This document shows, in pieces, positions 46,118 through 56,061 of a stretch of DNA of 64,000 nucleotides (within the stretch, counting starts at the first letter, position 1; each line of letters starts with the position of its first letter). Origin of the DNA: Gallionellales bacterium GWA2_54_124 (GTDB lineage: Bacteria; Pseudomonadota; Gammaproteobacteria; Burkholderiales; Gallionellaceae); contig MGWO01000003.1 of the NCBI GenBank assembly GCA_001801025.1, forward strand, positions 300,388 to 364,387. Direction: 5' to 3'. Position numbers and translations under genes: made by a program. The notes below the pieces were generated by a model that saw only the letters and a list, made by a program, of their open reading frames with translations, was not told the DNA's origin and did not search any database.

Positions 46118-47244
46118 TGCAAACACTGACCGTTGGATTGACTGATCGCAGCTATCCGATACATATCGGCACCGGTTTGCTGAGTAACGCCGCACTGCTG
46201 GCGGCCAGCATCCCAAGAAAGCGCGTCGCGATAGTCACTAACACCACCATTGCACCGCTGTACTTAAGCCAGCTGCAACACACCTTGCAGGAAATCGGCG
46301 TGCAGAGTGTCGAAATTATTTTGCCTGACGGCGAAGTCTATAAGACGGGCGAGACGCTCAATCTGATCTACGATGGATTGCTCACGCATCGCTGCGAACG
46401 CACGACGCCACTGATTGCACTGGGTGGCGGGGTCATCGGTGACATGACCGGGTTCGCGGCGGCCAGTTTTTTGCGCGGCGTGCCGTTCATTCAGATTCCC
46501 ACGACCCTGCTGTCTCAGGTTGATTCCTCGGTGGGCGGCAAGACGGGCATCAATCACCCGCTGGGCAAAAATATGATCGGTGCGTTTTATCAGCCTAAGC
46601 TGGTGCTGGCCGATATTTCGACGCTCAACACATTGTCTGACAAAGAGTTATCGGCAGGTTTAGCCGAAGTGATCAAGTACGGCCTGATACGCGATCTGCC
46701 CTTTCTTGAGTGGCTGGAGCTGAACATCGAGAAGCTGCTGGCACGCGATACCGCAGCGCTGCAATATGCCGTGCTGCGCAGCTGCCAAAATAAGGCTGAG
46801 GTGGTTGCCGCCGATGAGCGCGAAAGCGGTGAGCGCGCGCTGCTGAATTTGGGGCACACCTTCGGTCATGCGATTGAATCCGGTATGGGGTATGGTAACT
46901 GGCTGCATGGTGAAGGCGTCGCGGCGGGTACGATGATGGCGGCCGATTTGTCGCAACGCATGGGATGGATCAGTGAGGCAGATGTGTCGCGCATTCGTGC
47001 CTTATTTGTGCGCGCTAACTTGCCGGTTGTATCGCCTGATTTGGGCGTTGATCGCTATCTGGACTATATGGGGCTGGATAAAAAAGTCGAAGGCGGCCAG
47101 TTGCGCTTTGTGCTGCTGAAAAAAATAGGTGTTGCCGCGTTGGTCGGCGATGTGCCGTTAGCTTTGCTGCAACAAACACTCTCTGCCTGTTGCTGCAAGG
47201 GTGGCAGCGAAGTTGCCGGGTACACGCCACCCCCACGAGGATAA
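46114..47244 (+). CDS. aroB: 3-dehydroquinate synthase
   Basis: A 376-residue NAD-dependent enzyme of the shikimate pathway, converting DAHP to 3-dehydroquinate. Motifs: [48 protein letters not shown] and [12 protein letters not shown] with a metal His. The C-terminus carries about 15 residues beyond the usual end, including three consecutive Cys and a Pro-rich tail. It overlaps aroK and is followed by dgt after three bases. Confidence 0.95.
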   Translation: MMQTLTVGLTDRSYPIHIGTGLLSNAALLAASIPRKRVAIVTNTTIAPLYLSQLQHTLQEIGVQSVEIILPDGEVYKTGETLNLIYDGLLTHRCERTTPLIALGGGVIGDMTGFAAASFLRGVPFIQIPTTLLSQVDSSVGGKTGINHPLGKNMIGAFYQPKLVLADISTLNTLSDKELSAGLAEVIKYGLIRDLPFLEWLELNIEKLLARDTAALQYAVLRSCQNKAEVVAADERESGERALLNLGHTFGHAIESGMGYGNWLHGEGVAAGTMMAADLSQRMGWISEADVSRIRALFVRANLPVVSPDLGVDRYLDYMGLDKKVEGGQLRFVLLKKIGVAALVGDVPLALLQQTLSACCCKGGSEVAGYTPPPRG

Positions 47245-47247
47245 GTC

Positions 47248-48384
47248 ATGACTGAGCTTGCGCCTTACGCGGTCTCTGAAGTTAACTCACGAGGTCGCCG
47301 GTTTTCTGAAGCCTCCCCGTCAGGCCGCAGCGAGTTTCAGCGCGATCGCGACCGCATCATCCATTCAGGCGCATTTCGCCGCTTAGAATATAAGACGCAG
47401 GTATTCGTCAATCATGAAGGCGACCTGTTCCGCACTCGCCTGACCCATAGTATTGAAGTGGCGCAGATTGCCCGTTCGATTGCGCGCCGCCTCAATCTCA
47501 ATGAAGATCTGGCTGAGGCGATTTCGCTGGCGCATGATCTGGGACATACGCCGTTTGGTCATGCCGGACAGGATGCGTTGAACGGCTGCATGAAAGCCTA
47601 TGGTGGCTTTGAGCATAATCTGCAATCCGTGCGCGTGGTCGATATTCTGGAAGAGCGCTATGCCACCTTTGACGGGCTGAATCTGTGTTTTGAGACGCGC
47701 GAGGGCATCTTAAAACACTGCTCGCCGCAGCATGCCGCCCAGATGGGCGAATTGGGCGAACGATTTTTGGCTGATCGCCGTCCCTCGCTCGAAGCGCAGA
47801 TTGCTAATCTCGCCGATGAAATTGCCTACAACAATCACGATGTCGATGACGGGCTGCGTTCAGGGTTAATTACGCTGGAACAATTGTCTGCCGTGCCGCT
47901 GGTGAATGAGCATTTGTGCGAAGTTCGTCAGGCGTATCCGGAGATAAACGAGCGCCGTGTTGTGCATGAAACTGTGCGTCGTATGATCAATACGCTGGTG
48001 ACGGATCTGATTCGCCAGAGTGGGGCCAATATCGCCGCGCAAAATTTGTCGACGCTGGAAGATGTGCGCCGCGCCCCTGCACTGATTGCATTTAGCGACG
48101 AACTGAATGCAAAGCAGCGCGAACTCAAAAAATTTCTGCATACGCATTTATACCGTCACTATCGTGTGATGCGCATGAGTGCTAAGGCGCAGCGCATTAT
48201 TCGCGACCTGTTCGGCGTTTTTATGGAAGATTCCCGCTTGTTGCCGACGCAGTTTCAAACGGCGGCTGCCAAAGACGAGGCCAGTCGTGCCAGAGTGGTG
48301 GCGGACTACATCGCCGGCATGACCGACCGCTATGCGATACGCGAACATAAACGTATCTTTTCGGTGGAAGAAGACGCGATTTAG
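47248..48384 (+). CDS. dgt: dGTPase-like deoxynucleoside triphosphate triphosphohydrolase
   Basis: A 378-residue HD-domain protein of the dGTPase family (type 2, shorter than E. coli Dgt). Motifs: [34 protein letters not shown] with the first His, and [14 protein letters not shown] with the HD pair. It removes triphosphate from dNTPs. GAGGATAAGTC precedes the ATG. The aroB-dgt neighbourhood is conserved in betaproteobacteria. It converges with pilE. Confidence 0.94.
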   Translation: MTELAPYAVSEVNSRGRRFSEASPSGRSEFQRDRDRIIHSGAFRRLEYKTQVFVNHEGDLFRTRLTHSIEVAQIARSIARRLNLNEDLAEAISLAHDLGHTPFGHAGQDALNGCMKAYGGFEHNLQSVRVVDILEERYATFDGLNLCFETREGILKHCSPQHAAQMGELGERFLADRRPSLEAQIANLADEIAYNNHDVDDGLRSGLITLEQLSAVPLVNEHLCEVRQAYPEINERRVVHETVRRMINTLVTDLIRQSGANIAAQNLSTLEDVRRAPALIAFSDELNAKQRELKKFLHTHLYRHYRVMRMSAKAQRIIRDLFGVFMEDSRLLPTQFQTAAAKDEASRARVVADYIAGMTDRYAIREHKRIFSVEEDAI

Positions 48385-48399
48385 ATTTGTTACGATTTA

Positions 48400-48819
48400 C
48401 TACCAGGCAACGCCATTCCATAGGCGTTGGCCATTTTCACTGATGGTAATGCTGCCATCATTTACTTGACTCTTGCCAGTAATCGGAGTCGCTGTCAGGG
48501 TGTAGGTCTGGCTGGGCGTTGTAATGTTGAGGGTCACTGTATATTTTTCGTCGCTGGTTTTTCCACTCGTCACGCCTAGCCCACCGGCGCTGGTGCCATC
48601 GTAAGTTGTAGTGACGTTCGGGGAGTAGGCGTTGGAGTTGAGGAAAATCTTCTCTTCCACGCTGGCCAGATTTATCAGTTCGGCTTGCGCAGAAAGTCGT
48701 GCGCTGCGTATGGTGTAGTTGTTATAGCTGGGCACCGCAACGGCTGCGAGTATGCCCACGATGACCATGGCCACCATTAATTCAATCAGACTAAAACCTG
48801 TAATGCGACGATTGTTCAT
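48400..48819 (-). CDS. pilE: Type IV minor pilin PilE
   Basis: A 139-residue prepilin. The leader is eight residues, cut after Gly before FSLIELMVAMVIVGILAAVA, with Glu at position 5. The C-terminal half is a small beta domain. It is the last gene of the minor pilin operon, downstream of pilY1, which matches the Pseudomonas order. It lacks a Cys pair, which is unusual for a major pilin and agrees with a minor role. Confidence 0.92.
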   Translation of the reverse strand: MNNRRITGFSLIELMVAMVIVGILAAVAVPSYNNYTIRSARLSAQAELINLASVEEKIFLNSNAYSPNVTTTYDGTSAGGLGVTSGKTSDEKYTVTLNITTPSQTYTLTATPITGKSQVNDGSITISENGQRLWNGVAW

Positions 48820-48890
48820 TAATTGCTCCTTAAAATAGGTGGGAAGCGCTCACTAGTGCTTTTCAATCTAGCGCACTATCGGCCAACCAT

Positions 48891-51800
48891 TCAGTTTCTA
48901 ATCAGTTCATGCCATGATATGCGGCCGGTTCTGGCTTGCAGGCCGCGCTCGTCACCGCCTGTTTTAACCGAGCCGGCAGCATTGGCGACCACTGAAGTTG
49001 TGGCGCTGGCAACTGTGCCATCGGCGTTGAACATGGTAGTGGTGATGGTCACCGTGCCGTTGCTGTTGGCGGTCTGCACGATGGTCTGCCGAGTACCATC
49101 GGTATAGTTAATCGCCGTCGTGGTCACGTTGCCGGTTACGGTGGTGGTGGTCGATGTGACCGTGCCGGTGCTGCCCAGCACCCCGAGTTTGGGATCGGTA
49201 GAGCCCGCTGCAGGGGTGGAGTTGGCCGTGGAAACCGCATTGTCCTCTGGAGGTGATTTAGTCCAGCCGTTACCTGTCATCAGTGCCACGGTGTTCCAGG
49301 CATCGCCGTTGTTATTGGTTTTTTTCCATACCGTACCAGCCGTGTTGTAACACATATTGCGCGGATGGTGCCAATAGAAAATGTATTCCACCAGTACATA
49401 TTGATAGAAGTTTGCTTGCTTGACCCGGTAACCATATTCTGGCCGACCGGATACGTTCTGTTCGATGGCGCTGTTGGGTGTGGTGTCCTTGATAATTTGT
49501 ACCGTCAGCGTGCCGCCATGACGTGCACCGCTTGTGGTGCCGTTCGTTCCGGGGCCGTCAACCCCATTGGCTGGCGGTATGACGGGTTGATACATATCGG
49601 CACCTACCCCACTGCCGTTCCATGCACATTGCGGAGAGACCGAATGCAGGCCGGAGCGCGCATCGCCAGAACCCCACCAATCCTTGATAGAGAAAGCATC
49701 CACCGGCATATTGACTGCCAGACTGCCGATAGTGGTACGGTTATAGGTAGGTTCGGTAGTGATATCAAGGCCGCTGGATGCCTGATAGTTCTTGACCGAG
49801 ACGTAACCCGCAGCACTGGCCGGGTTGTAAGCCGGATTGCCGATATGCAGACTCACCGCCGGGCTCAGGTACTGGTTCATCATCAGCACTTTAAAGTTGG
49901 TCGAGGTGCTGGTGATCGCCTTGGAAAGGTTGTAATTGGCATCGCTGGCATTAAGCATGTTAACGCCAGTCTTGTCGAATTCATCGTCGTATTCGTGATG
50001 ATGCAACACATAAGTACAACTGGTATTTGAGGTTGATGCCGGCGGGGTTGTGGGGTCTATGCCACCCGTCGCATTTACCACCGAGTTGCTAAGGCCAGTA
50101 TCACCGGAATAGGTTACTGTGATTGTGCCGTTGTAGGCAACGCCTTGATTAATAGCAGTAATGGTCAAAACACCATTGTTGCTTGTCGCGGTATGGGTGT
50201 TCGTGTTGTTTATCTTATCCCGAGCCCATGTAGCCATCTCGCTTGCAGTTTTACCTGAAGGGTTGCTATTGAGGATGGTAATGCCTGCAACGACTATGGT
50301 CAGATTGCTAGGATTTTTTGTGCTACCGTAACTGAATGTGACTGTGCCGACGGCCTTGGCGCCACCACTGGCTGCGCCAACGTTCGAGCACTTATTGTTC
50401 GTTCCGTAAAAGTTATCCACGTCAAAGTGACCACCGGCTACACCGCGGGAAGCGGCTGTTGTCGGCGGAAAGACGACATCCGGGTTCTGGTTGAACAGGG
50501 TGGTGTTCAGCGTTTGCAATTGCACCAGAATCGGTTGGGATTGCACACCGTGCGAAAGCCATTTTCCGACTGGGATGCCGTCTTCATTCGGGCTGAGGAT
50601 GCGGTCGCCTATCGCTTTGCCAGTCGGGATGGTGTCGCCGGAAATATAGGTGATTCGGTCAGCATCATTGAGTAGTAGATTACTATCCATGTCTAGGAAA
50701 GGTGTGGTGCTGCTGCCGCCGGTCAGGTAATTCAGTTCCATCAGCCAGTTCTCACCAAATACGTCGGTGTTGGTGCCGGGCACCCGGTAAGGGGTGACGG
50801 TCGGGTTGTAACCGATGAAATAGAAGCGGCCATTCTCGGTAAAGGTGCCTTCGCCCAGTACTCGCTCACCGGCAGGCAAGGCGACACGCCAGCCTTTGTG
50901 ATTAGAAGCGCCGCTGGCCCAGTTGGGCTGATTGGCGGTGCCGCGTCGTACTCGTGTGGTAATGCCAGCGCTGGTGTAGGAACGTTCGGTCAGCGTCTGA
51001 CTTAGCAAGGCGGCATTTGCGGCAGGTGCGCCATCCCAGACGCCGTAAACATAGTGCACGGCTGTATCACCCAGATCACCGGTGGCAGAGGTAGTCCATG
51101 TGCCTGAAGTTGGATTGTAAGTGCCATAGGTGCCGGAAAAGATCTTTCCGGTGCCGAAGCTGACCATATAGCCGCCATTGGGATGTAGGGCGACGCCGGG
51201 AGTAGTAGTGATTGGTTGCGCGGGCGAGGTTACCAGTAACGCGCTGGCAGTCCATGATGAGGCGGTTGAACTGGAAAGGTCGAATTTCCACATCGTGCCG
51301 TTCAAATCACCTGCGTAGACACGGTCTGCATAACCATCGCCATCCGAATCGAGCGCGACCGGATTGGACAGGCCATTCGGATTGGCAGCACCGGCCGTGC
51401 CTGCACGTATGGCTTGAACTAGTGCACCAGTCGCAGCGTTGATGACGTACAGATAGGATTCTCCGGTAGCGGCAGGGTCATAGCCATTGCCAATGATGAT
51501 GACATCCAATGAAGAGGCCCCGCTGTGGACTTTGGCAATGGTCGGTGTGCTATAGCTGTAACCCAGCTTGCTGTAGTCCGTGCTGGCGGTACTGGCGCCG
51601 CCGAAGTTAATGGCGCTCGGGGTGATCTCCCAGAGGATCTTTCCAGCCACATCCGTATCGCTGGTTGCTGTCAGCGCGTTGCTGCCGGTAAGGTTCAGGG
51701 CATACAGGCCCTTGCCGCCGCTGCCCAGTCCGCCGACCAGAATACGGGTTGCACCTGATGCGATGGTGCCGATGTTTATCTGGCCATCTACAAAGTAGTC

Positions 51801-52529
51801 GTGGGCGTAGGGAAGTGTTGCATCGCTTGGACTGTAAGCTAGTGTCTTGAGTTTGTTGATCAGCATGGAGGGGATATAGGCCCAGCGTTCTGCGCCGTTG
51901 GCGGAGTTGATGGCATGCACCATGCCGTCGTTGGAACCGACAAACACGGTGGGATTGGTCGCATCCGCCACGTAATAGGGGCGTGAATGGACGATGTCGC
52001 CCAGTACCGAGCTGCGCTGACGAAGTGTGCCGGCACCTTCGTTGCTGCGGTCACCGCGCAGGAAACTGACGATTTGGGTGCTGGTATAGGGCGTACCGTT
52101 GATGGTGGCGGCTAGCGAGGTTTGCTGTGCAGCGGACAGGCTGGCGGAGCGGAAGGGAACGGCGGCGCCGCTGGCGTTCATGGTGGCGATGAAACGGCCG
52201 GTATCCCAGTTTTGCGTATCTATGTGCGGCGCCGCACCACCTCCCCAGCGATCTGTGCCGGTCTGTACATTTCCGACCGCATCTACTGGATAAGCATACA
52301 GGTTTCCACCCCAATAATCTCTTTTATACTCAGTGCGATACAGTGTTTCATTGCCGCCGGTCAGGATGTAGTTGGTTACCTCGTCCTGCGCGACGTAGCC
52401 TATCGGTTGATTGGCTGGTGTGAAGGCTGTGATCGCCATGGAAAGCTTGATAACGGCGAGTGTGATACCTAGCAAGGCGATCAGGCCGAGTGTCTGAGTG
52501 GATTGCAGTCGTAGAGAAAATTTAGACAT
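48891..52529 (-). CDS. pilY1: PilY1-like type IV pilus tip/adhesin protein
   Basis: A 1212-residue secreted protein with a signal-anchor-like N-terminus (residues 8-32). The propeller domain characteristic of PilY1 begins near residue 60 (YRTEYKRDYWGGNLYAYP), continues through RSSVLGDIVHSRPYYV, and carries the calcium motif DSDGDGYADR near residue 395. It ends by about 570. Unlike the canonical form, no von Willebrand A domain precedes it, and some 600 residues follow it. Those include an insert of about 75 residues (near 735-815) of immunoglobulin-like character and a Thr/Ser-rich stretch near 1110-1190, ending in GRISWHELIRN. Function as a pilus tip or adhesin is inferred from the operon. 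Confidence 0.88.
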   Translation of the reverse strand: MSKFSLRLQSTQTLGLIALLGITLAVIKLSMAITAFTPANQPIGYVAQDEVTNYILTGGNETLYRTEYKRDYWGGNLYAYPVDAVGNVQTGTDRWGGGAAPHIDTQNWDTGRFIATMNASGAAVPFRSASLSAAQQTSLAATINGTPYTSTQIVSFLRGDRSNEGAGTLRQRSSVLGDIVHSRPYYVADATNPTVFVGSNDGMVHAINSANGAERWAYIPSMLINKLKTLAYSPSDATLPYAHDYFVDGQINIGTIASGATRILVGGLGSGGKGLYALNLTGSNALTATSDTDVAGKILWEITPSAINFGGASTASTDYSKLGYSYSTPTIAKVHSGASSLDVIIIGNGYDPAATGESYLYVINAATGALVQAIRAGTAGAANPNGLSNPVALDSDGDGYADRVYAGDLNGTMWKFDLSSSTASSWTASALLVTSPAQPITTTPGVALHPNGGYMVSFGTGKIFSGTYGTYNPTSGTWTTSATGDLGDTAVHYVYGVWDGAPAANAALLSQTLTERSYTSAGITTRVRRGTANQPNWASGASNHKGWRVALPAGERVLGEGTFTENGRFYFIGYNPTVTPYRVPGTNTDVFGENWLMELNYLTGGSSTTPFLDMDSNLLLNDADRITYISGDTIPTGKAIGDRILSPNEDGIPVGKWLSHGVQSQPILVQLQTLNTTLFNQNPDVVFPPTTAASRGVAGGHFDVDNFYGTNNKCSNVGAASGGAKAVGTVTFSYGSTKNPSNLTIVVAGITILNSNPSGKTASEMATWARDKINNTNTHTATSNNGVLTITAINQGVAYNGTITVTYSGDTGLSNSVVNATGGIDPTTPPASTSNTSCTYVLHHHEYDDEFDKTGVNMLNASDANYNLSKAITSTSTNFKVLMMNQYLSPAVSLHIGNPAYNPASAAGYVSVKNYQASSGLDITTEPTYNRTTIGSLAVNMPVDAFSIKDWWGSGDARSGLHSVSPQCAWNGSGVGADMYQPVIPPANGVDGPGTNGTTSGARHGGTLTVQIIKDTTPNSAIEQNVSGRPEYGYRVKQANFYQYVLVEYIFYWHHPRNMCYNTAGTVWKKTNNNGDAWNTVALMTGNGWTKSPPEDNAVSTANSTPAAGSTDPKLGVLGSTGTVTSTTTTVTGNVTTTAINYTDGTRQTIVQTANSNGTVTITTTMFNADGTVASATTSVVANAAGSVKTGGDERGLQARTGRISWHELIRN

Positions 52530-52544
52530 GATGTGTCTCCTGGG

Positions 52545-53138
52545 TTAACAGCTTAAAACGCTGTAGTAAGACTGTACGAATTTGGTTGCACCGCGCGCGC
52601 TGGTGCCGCGTGCGGTGATGCGGTAAGTATTGACCTGATTGCAACCCGAGCTGGTGCGACCGCCTACCGTCTGACCTGAGCCGATCAGGCGGTTGTTGGC
52701 GGACAACAGTTCGATGAGGTAGCGTTGATTGCTGTTCGTACCTTGCAGTGAGTTGCTGTCGTCCCAGCTCATGTTGAGCGGATCATTGTTTGGTGCGGCG
52801 TAGCCAGCCATGCAGGGAATGGCTGGCGTCACGGTGGTGTTCATCGGATAGAGATGATTGACGCTGCGGTTGTTGCAGGTATCGGAGATCAGTCCGGTGT
52901 TTTTGTAGTTGGTACCGGTTCTCAGCCAGTTTTCGGCTGTGCTGATGGCAGTTTCGGCGCTGTTCATCGCCGCATCCTCGAACTGTAAATTACCTGCCAG
53001 TTGAAATTGGGTATCGGAAGTTTTCATCGCTGTTACTCCCAGCAGCATCAGCAGTATCAGGATGATCATGCTGATGATCAGGGTCGAGCCGCGTTGCTGA
53101 AAAGGCAGTTGAAATCGTTGTCTGTTTACGGTTCTCAT
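52545..53138 (-). CDS. pilX: Type IV minor pilin PilX
   Basis: A 197-residue pilin-like protein. The hydrophobic N-terminal helix STLIISMIILILLMLLGVTA follows a QRG cleavage site; it lacks Glu at position 5, as is usual for PilX. Four Cys are present in the C-terminal domain. The ATG at 53138 has GAAAGAGAA upstream. It lies between pilW and pilY1 in the minor pilin operon. Confidence 0.9.
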   Translation of the reverse strand: MRTVNRQRFQLPFQQRGSTLIISMIILILLMLLGVTAMKTSDTQFQLAGNLQFEDAAMNSAETAISTAENWLRTGTNYKNTGLISDTCNNRSVNHLYPMNTTVTPAIPCMAGYAAPNNDPLNMSWDDSNSLQGTNSNQRYLIELLSANNRLIGSGQTVGGRTSSGCNQVNTYRITARGTSARGATKFVQSYYSVLSC

Positions 53139-53149
53139 AACATTCTCTT

Positions 53150-54133
53150 TCAATTACGCAGTTGTACAACGGCGGTGAAGAGTTGACGGCGAAAGCCGTC
53201 GTTTACGGTGTAGGTTTGGTCACCCATTACATAGCTGGAGGTATTGCTGTAACCGTTCTCTATTTTGTTGGTGCGCGCCAGCAGCCAGATGCGTACTGAG
53301 TTAACATCGTCCCAGGCATAGCTGGTGAGCGTTGTAGGTGTGTCGGTCGCGGTGCCGCTGATACCGCTCGCATCAAAATACTGGGTGTTGGCCGCAGTAT
53401 CGAGTCTGCCGTATTGCACCTGCATGTGTTCAATGCCGCTGACCACCATTTCATCCACCATGGCCGAGCCGACTAGGCTGCGTCTGCGTAGTGCAGGAAG
53501 GGTGGCATCGTTGTCGTCACTGCCGATGTAATACACATATTCATGTACGGCGAAGTCGGCTTGAGGCGTCGGCGAACCGACCAGTACCGGCACGCCGGCG
53601 AGTGCGGCAGCACCCGTGCCCTTGAACAGTTCGCTCACGGCATAGCTTGAGCGCAGGTAGATGCTGTTGTTGGCGGTGTTCCCGCTCAATGGTGCGTTGT
53701 CGACATGACGGATGGTCAGCAGGTCTCCGCGCAGATAGCCGGCCGCAAGACAACTCCCGATAAAGGGGTTGCTGTCGTTGGCCCCCCAGATGCCCTGACG
53801 GATATTGGTGAGGAAGGCGCCGGAAGCGGCTGTCGCGGGCAGGCATTCATCGGCGATGGGGGTTACTGTCGTGGTGGGTGGATTCGATTCCGCCCACGAA
53901 TAGCCTTTGTAACCCGCATGCCGGATCTCGCGTTTTAAGTGATCCAGCGCGTAGCGTCCGTTGCCTTGCAGTTCCGCGCCGCGATCATTGGTCTTTGAGT
54001 TGCGTGAATTGCTGGTCAGCACGCCGACCAGCGCCGCGATGATGATCAGCCCGATGGTGATTGAGACCATCATTTCTACCATGCTGAAACCATGTTCGGT
54101 GTGCGCACAAGTTATGCGTTGTCTGTTATTCAT
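53150..54133 (-). CDS. pilW: Type IV minor pilin PilW
   Basis: A 327-residue prepilin. The cleavage site is HG before FSMVEMMVSITIGLIIIAAL, with Glu at position 5. The C-terminal domain is large, as in PilW, and includes GIEHMQVQYG and RRQLFTAVVQLRN, common at the family end. It overlaps the pilV-pilX neighbours closely. Confidence 0.92.
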   Translation of the reverse strand: MNNRQRITCAHTEHGFSMVEMMVSITIGLIIIAALVGVLTSNSRNSKTNDRGAELQGNGRYALDHLKREIRHAGYKGYSWAESNPPTTTVTPIADECLPATAASGAFLTNIRQGIWGANDSNPFIGSCLAAGYLRGDLLTIRHVDNAPLSGNTANNSIYLRSSYAVSELFKGTGAAALAGVPVLVGSPTPQADFAVHEYVYYIGSDDNDATLPALRRRSLVGSAMVDEMVVSGIEHMQVQYGRLDTAANTQYFDASGISGTATDTPTTLTSYAWDDVNSVRIWLLARTNKIENGYSNTSSYVMGDQTYTVNDGFRRQLFTAVVQLRN

Positions 54134-54137
54134 GGCT

Positions 54138-54635
54138 TCAGATGCCTATGGTTCGGGTTGCAGTATAAGAAAAGGTCTCGCCGTGGCTGGCCTTGTCCGT
54201 GCTCCGGTCGGTCCAGCGTACAACGATGCTGTAAGTGCTGGGGTTGCCGGTGGTGGTCTGTGTGATTTGCCAGCTTGGTTGTGGCAGCTGGGTCGCTACG
54301 GAGTTTCCCCATTGATTCAGGTCGTAAATGGCCAGATTGGCGCTGCTGCAGGCATTGGCTGAGCAGGCGGTGCTCAAAGCGTCCGGTGTTGTGGTGTTGG
54401 CCAGTACATAGCTTCCGTTGACGGCTTCCTGTTTGTTGGCTTCCATGCGTTCTGCGATATCAGAGGCCAGAAAAACGGCTTGGGTACGGAACTGTCCGCC
54501 CTGATTCATGCGCATGGCATAGAGCTGTAGCCCTGCCGTGCCGAGCAGTGCGGTTGCCGTGATCACCAGCGTGACGAGGATCTCGATCATGGAAAAGCCG
54601 CGCTGTGAATTTTTTGAATAACCACTGGTATGCAT
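54138..54635 (-). CDS. pilV: Type IV minor pilin PilV
   Basis: A 165-residue prepilin with the site RG before FSMIEILVTLVI and Glu at position 5. The segment NQGGQFRTQAVFLASDIAERMEAN is typical of PilV. It is four bases upstream of pilW and nine downstream of fimT. Confidence 0.92.
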   Translation of the reverse strand: MHTSGYSKNSQRGFSMIEILVTLVITATALLGTAGLQLYAMRMNQGGQFRTQAVFLASDIAERMEANKQEAVNGSYVLANTTTPDALSTACSANACSSANLAIYDLNQWGNSVATQLPQPSWQITQTTTGNPSTYSIVVRWTDRSTDKASHGETFSYTATRTIGI

Positions 54636-54644
54636 GTCGCGCTC

Positions 54645-55175
54645 CTAGTGTTTGTAGATATTGCCGGTGGCGGCGATATTGACAGTTTGGGCTGTGGAGC
54701 CAGACCAGCTGCCGATGATGGTCAGTGTGGCAGCGGTAGTGCCTTGAGTTCCATTCGGGTTGAAGCGGATGGGTGTCGTCGTACCATCGGCGCGGGTAAG
54801 GACCATGGTCATGTTGCCTGGTGGCGCATGCAGCACGATCGGGTTGGGCGCTGCGGCTGTGCTGGTATCGCAAACGTCATCATTGTCGGTATCGTAGCAT
54901 ACCAGCCAGCCGCTGGTGTGATACTGCGTGCCATTGATGCAGCCAATGCCAGTGGCGTCTTGTTTGCAGAACAGGACTCGCGAATTGCGCTTGATGGCCT
55001 CGCCTCGAGCGCGATTTAAATCACTATAAACTTGGGATGTGATAGAAGATTGTTTGGCCGAGTTGATGAAGCCGGTGAAGGCCGGGGCCGCCAGCGAAGC
55101 TAGAACGCCTGCAATGGCAACCACAACGAGCAGCTCCATCATTGTAAAACCAGCTTGTATTTGTTTGTTTGCCAT
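54645..55175 (-). CDS. fimT: Type IV minor pilin FimT/GspH-like
   Basis: A 176-residue prepilin with site AG before FTMMELLVVVAIAGVLASLA. The following QVYSDLNRARGEAIKRNSRV segment and the C-terminal beta domain match the GspH/FimT family. It is the first gene of the minor pilin operon. Its promoter should lie in the 335 bases upstream. Confidence 0.92.
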   Translation of the reverse strand: MANKQIQAGFTMMELLVVVAIAGVLASLAAPAFTGFINSAKQSSITSQVYSDLNRARGEAIKRNSRVLFCKQDATGIGCINGTQYHTSGWLVCYDTDNDDVCDTSTAAAPNPIVLHAPPGNMTMVLTRADGTTTPIRFNPNGTQGTTAATLTIIGSWSGSTAQTVNIAATGNIYKH

Positions 55176-55510
55176 TGCAGTTCCTAATCGGTTAGCGTGA
55201 ATCTAAGTCAGGTGTCAGGTCAAAGTAAATTGCTGTCCGATGGTCGGTGGATGTTTTTGTATCAGCGGCAGTAATTGAGTGCTAAATGGGTTAGACTTTG
55301 ATTTGCTCTATCTACAGATGCATTAAGCTTCTGCCCTGTTTTGGCGGGTCAGGCAGATCGAGCTTGAGAAAAATTCAGCATCAAGATAGCGAGGTGAGCA
55401 AGCACAGACAGGCTAAGGGCAATCGCTATGCGAGCGGATTCGTTGTGCAGGAATTCCATGAAAAAAGTAAGCCGGCCTGAATCGGGGTGACTTTGACTGG
55501 CCGGTGATGA
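55176..55510. other. Gene-poor gap upstream of fimT
   Basis: No convincing gene is present; a 60-codon plus-strand frame lacks a start signal. Near the left end is a tandem GTCAGGT heptamer (55207-55220). At the right end lies an inverted repeat described separately. The fimT promoter is expected here but no clear sigma-70 pair was found. Confidence 0.5.
55461..55504 (-). terminator. Possible terminator of the 55.5-kb gene
   Basis: On the minus strand an arm at 55499-55504 pairs with one at 55472-55477 (CCGGCC with GGCCGG), with a 21-base loop. A run of six T follows at 55466-55461. The long loop makes it uncertain. Confidence 0.4.
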
Positions 55511-55954
55511 TTACTTGATGAGGTTTAGTGATTGCGTAATGATGTTTTGCGTTGCGAGATAAGCACTTTGTGCCGCTTGAGCCGTGATTCCGCCGGGCGT
55601 CGATGTGTTGGCGGCGAACGGGTCATTCGTGTCAGTGGTATTGCCGAACATATCCGTAGTTGACGTGCCAGATGCAGAACCTGACATCAGGGAGCTGAGT
55701 GTTTGCGTCAGCGCATTTTGTGTGGTCAGAACGGCATTTTGCGCTGCCTGCATGGCGCTGGTCGTGCTCTGCGTTGAGGCGTTGAGCTGGCCTGTGGCGT
55801 TATAAGTTAGCGGTGTACTGCTGGTTGATGAGTTGAGCAAACTGACCGTCGAAGGACTGGCGTGGGTCGCTGCGGCCGGGACTGCGCTGGTTTTTTGGGC
55901 GGGTGCGCTGTAAGCGGCAATGTTAGAGGACGATAAGCCTGATATGTTTGTCAT
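55511..55954 (-). CDS. Unknown Ser/Thr/Ala-rich protein with an internal repeat
   Basis: A 147-residue protein, low in charge and rich in Ser, Thr, Ala and Gln. Two copies of one helical motif are visible: AAQNAVLTTQNALTQTLSSLM near the centre and AAQSAYLATQNIITQSLNLIK at the C-terminus. Between them is a Thr/Asp/Asn-rich linker. No signal peptide is seen. The ATG at 55954 has a good GGGAGA seven bases upstream; the longer frame to 56143 is not supported. I know no family for it. The pattern Ala-Gln-x-x-x-x-x-Thr-Gln suggests an amphipathic helix that assembles or binds, but this is speculation. Confidence 0.75.
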   Translation of the reverse strand: MTNISGLSSSNIAAYSAPAQKTSAVPAAATHASPSTVSLLNSSTSSTPLTYNATGQLNASTQSTTSAMQAAQNAVLTTQNALTQTLSSLMSGSASGTSTTDMFGNTTDTNDPFAANTSTPGGITAQAAQSAYLATQNIITQSLNLIK

Positions 55955-56061
55955 GATATGTCTCCCACCGTAAATTGCGAATTCTGATAGGCATTCTACC
56001 CCTATCAATAAATAATCCAAAAGATTTTCTCGCGGTGATAATGTGTACTGCGGTTGCCGAT

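Noticed and set aside
48848..48872. Hairpin between pilY1 and pilE
   Set aside because: Pairing of AAGC with GCTT plus mismatches is weak, and any T tail is on the strand opposite to the operon.
48400..55175. Horizontally acquired pilin island
   Set aside because: Gene order is the standard minor pilin operon and flanks show no integrase, tRNA or direct repeats; only pilY1 looks lineage-specific.
55298..55480. 60-codon plus-strand frame upstream of fimT
   Set aside because: No ribosome binding site and atypical composition; it crosses an inverted repeat. Treated as intergenic.
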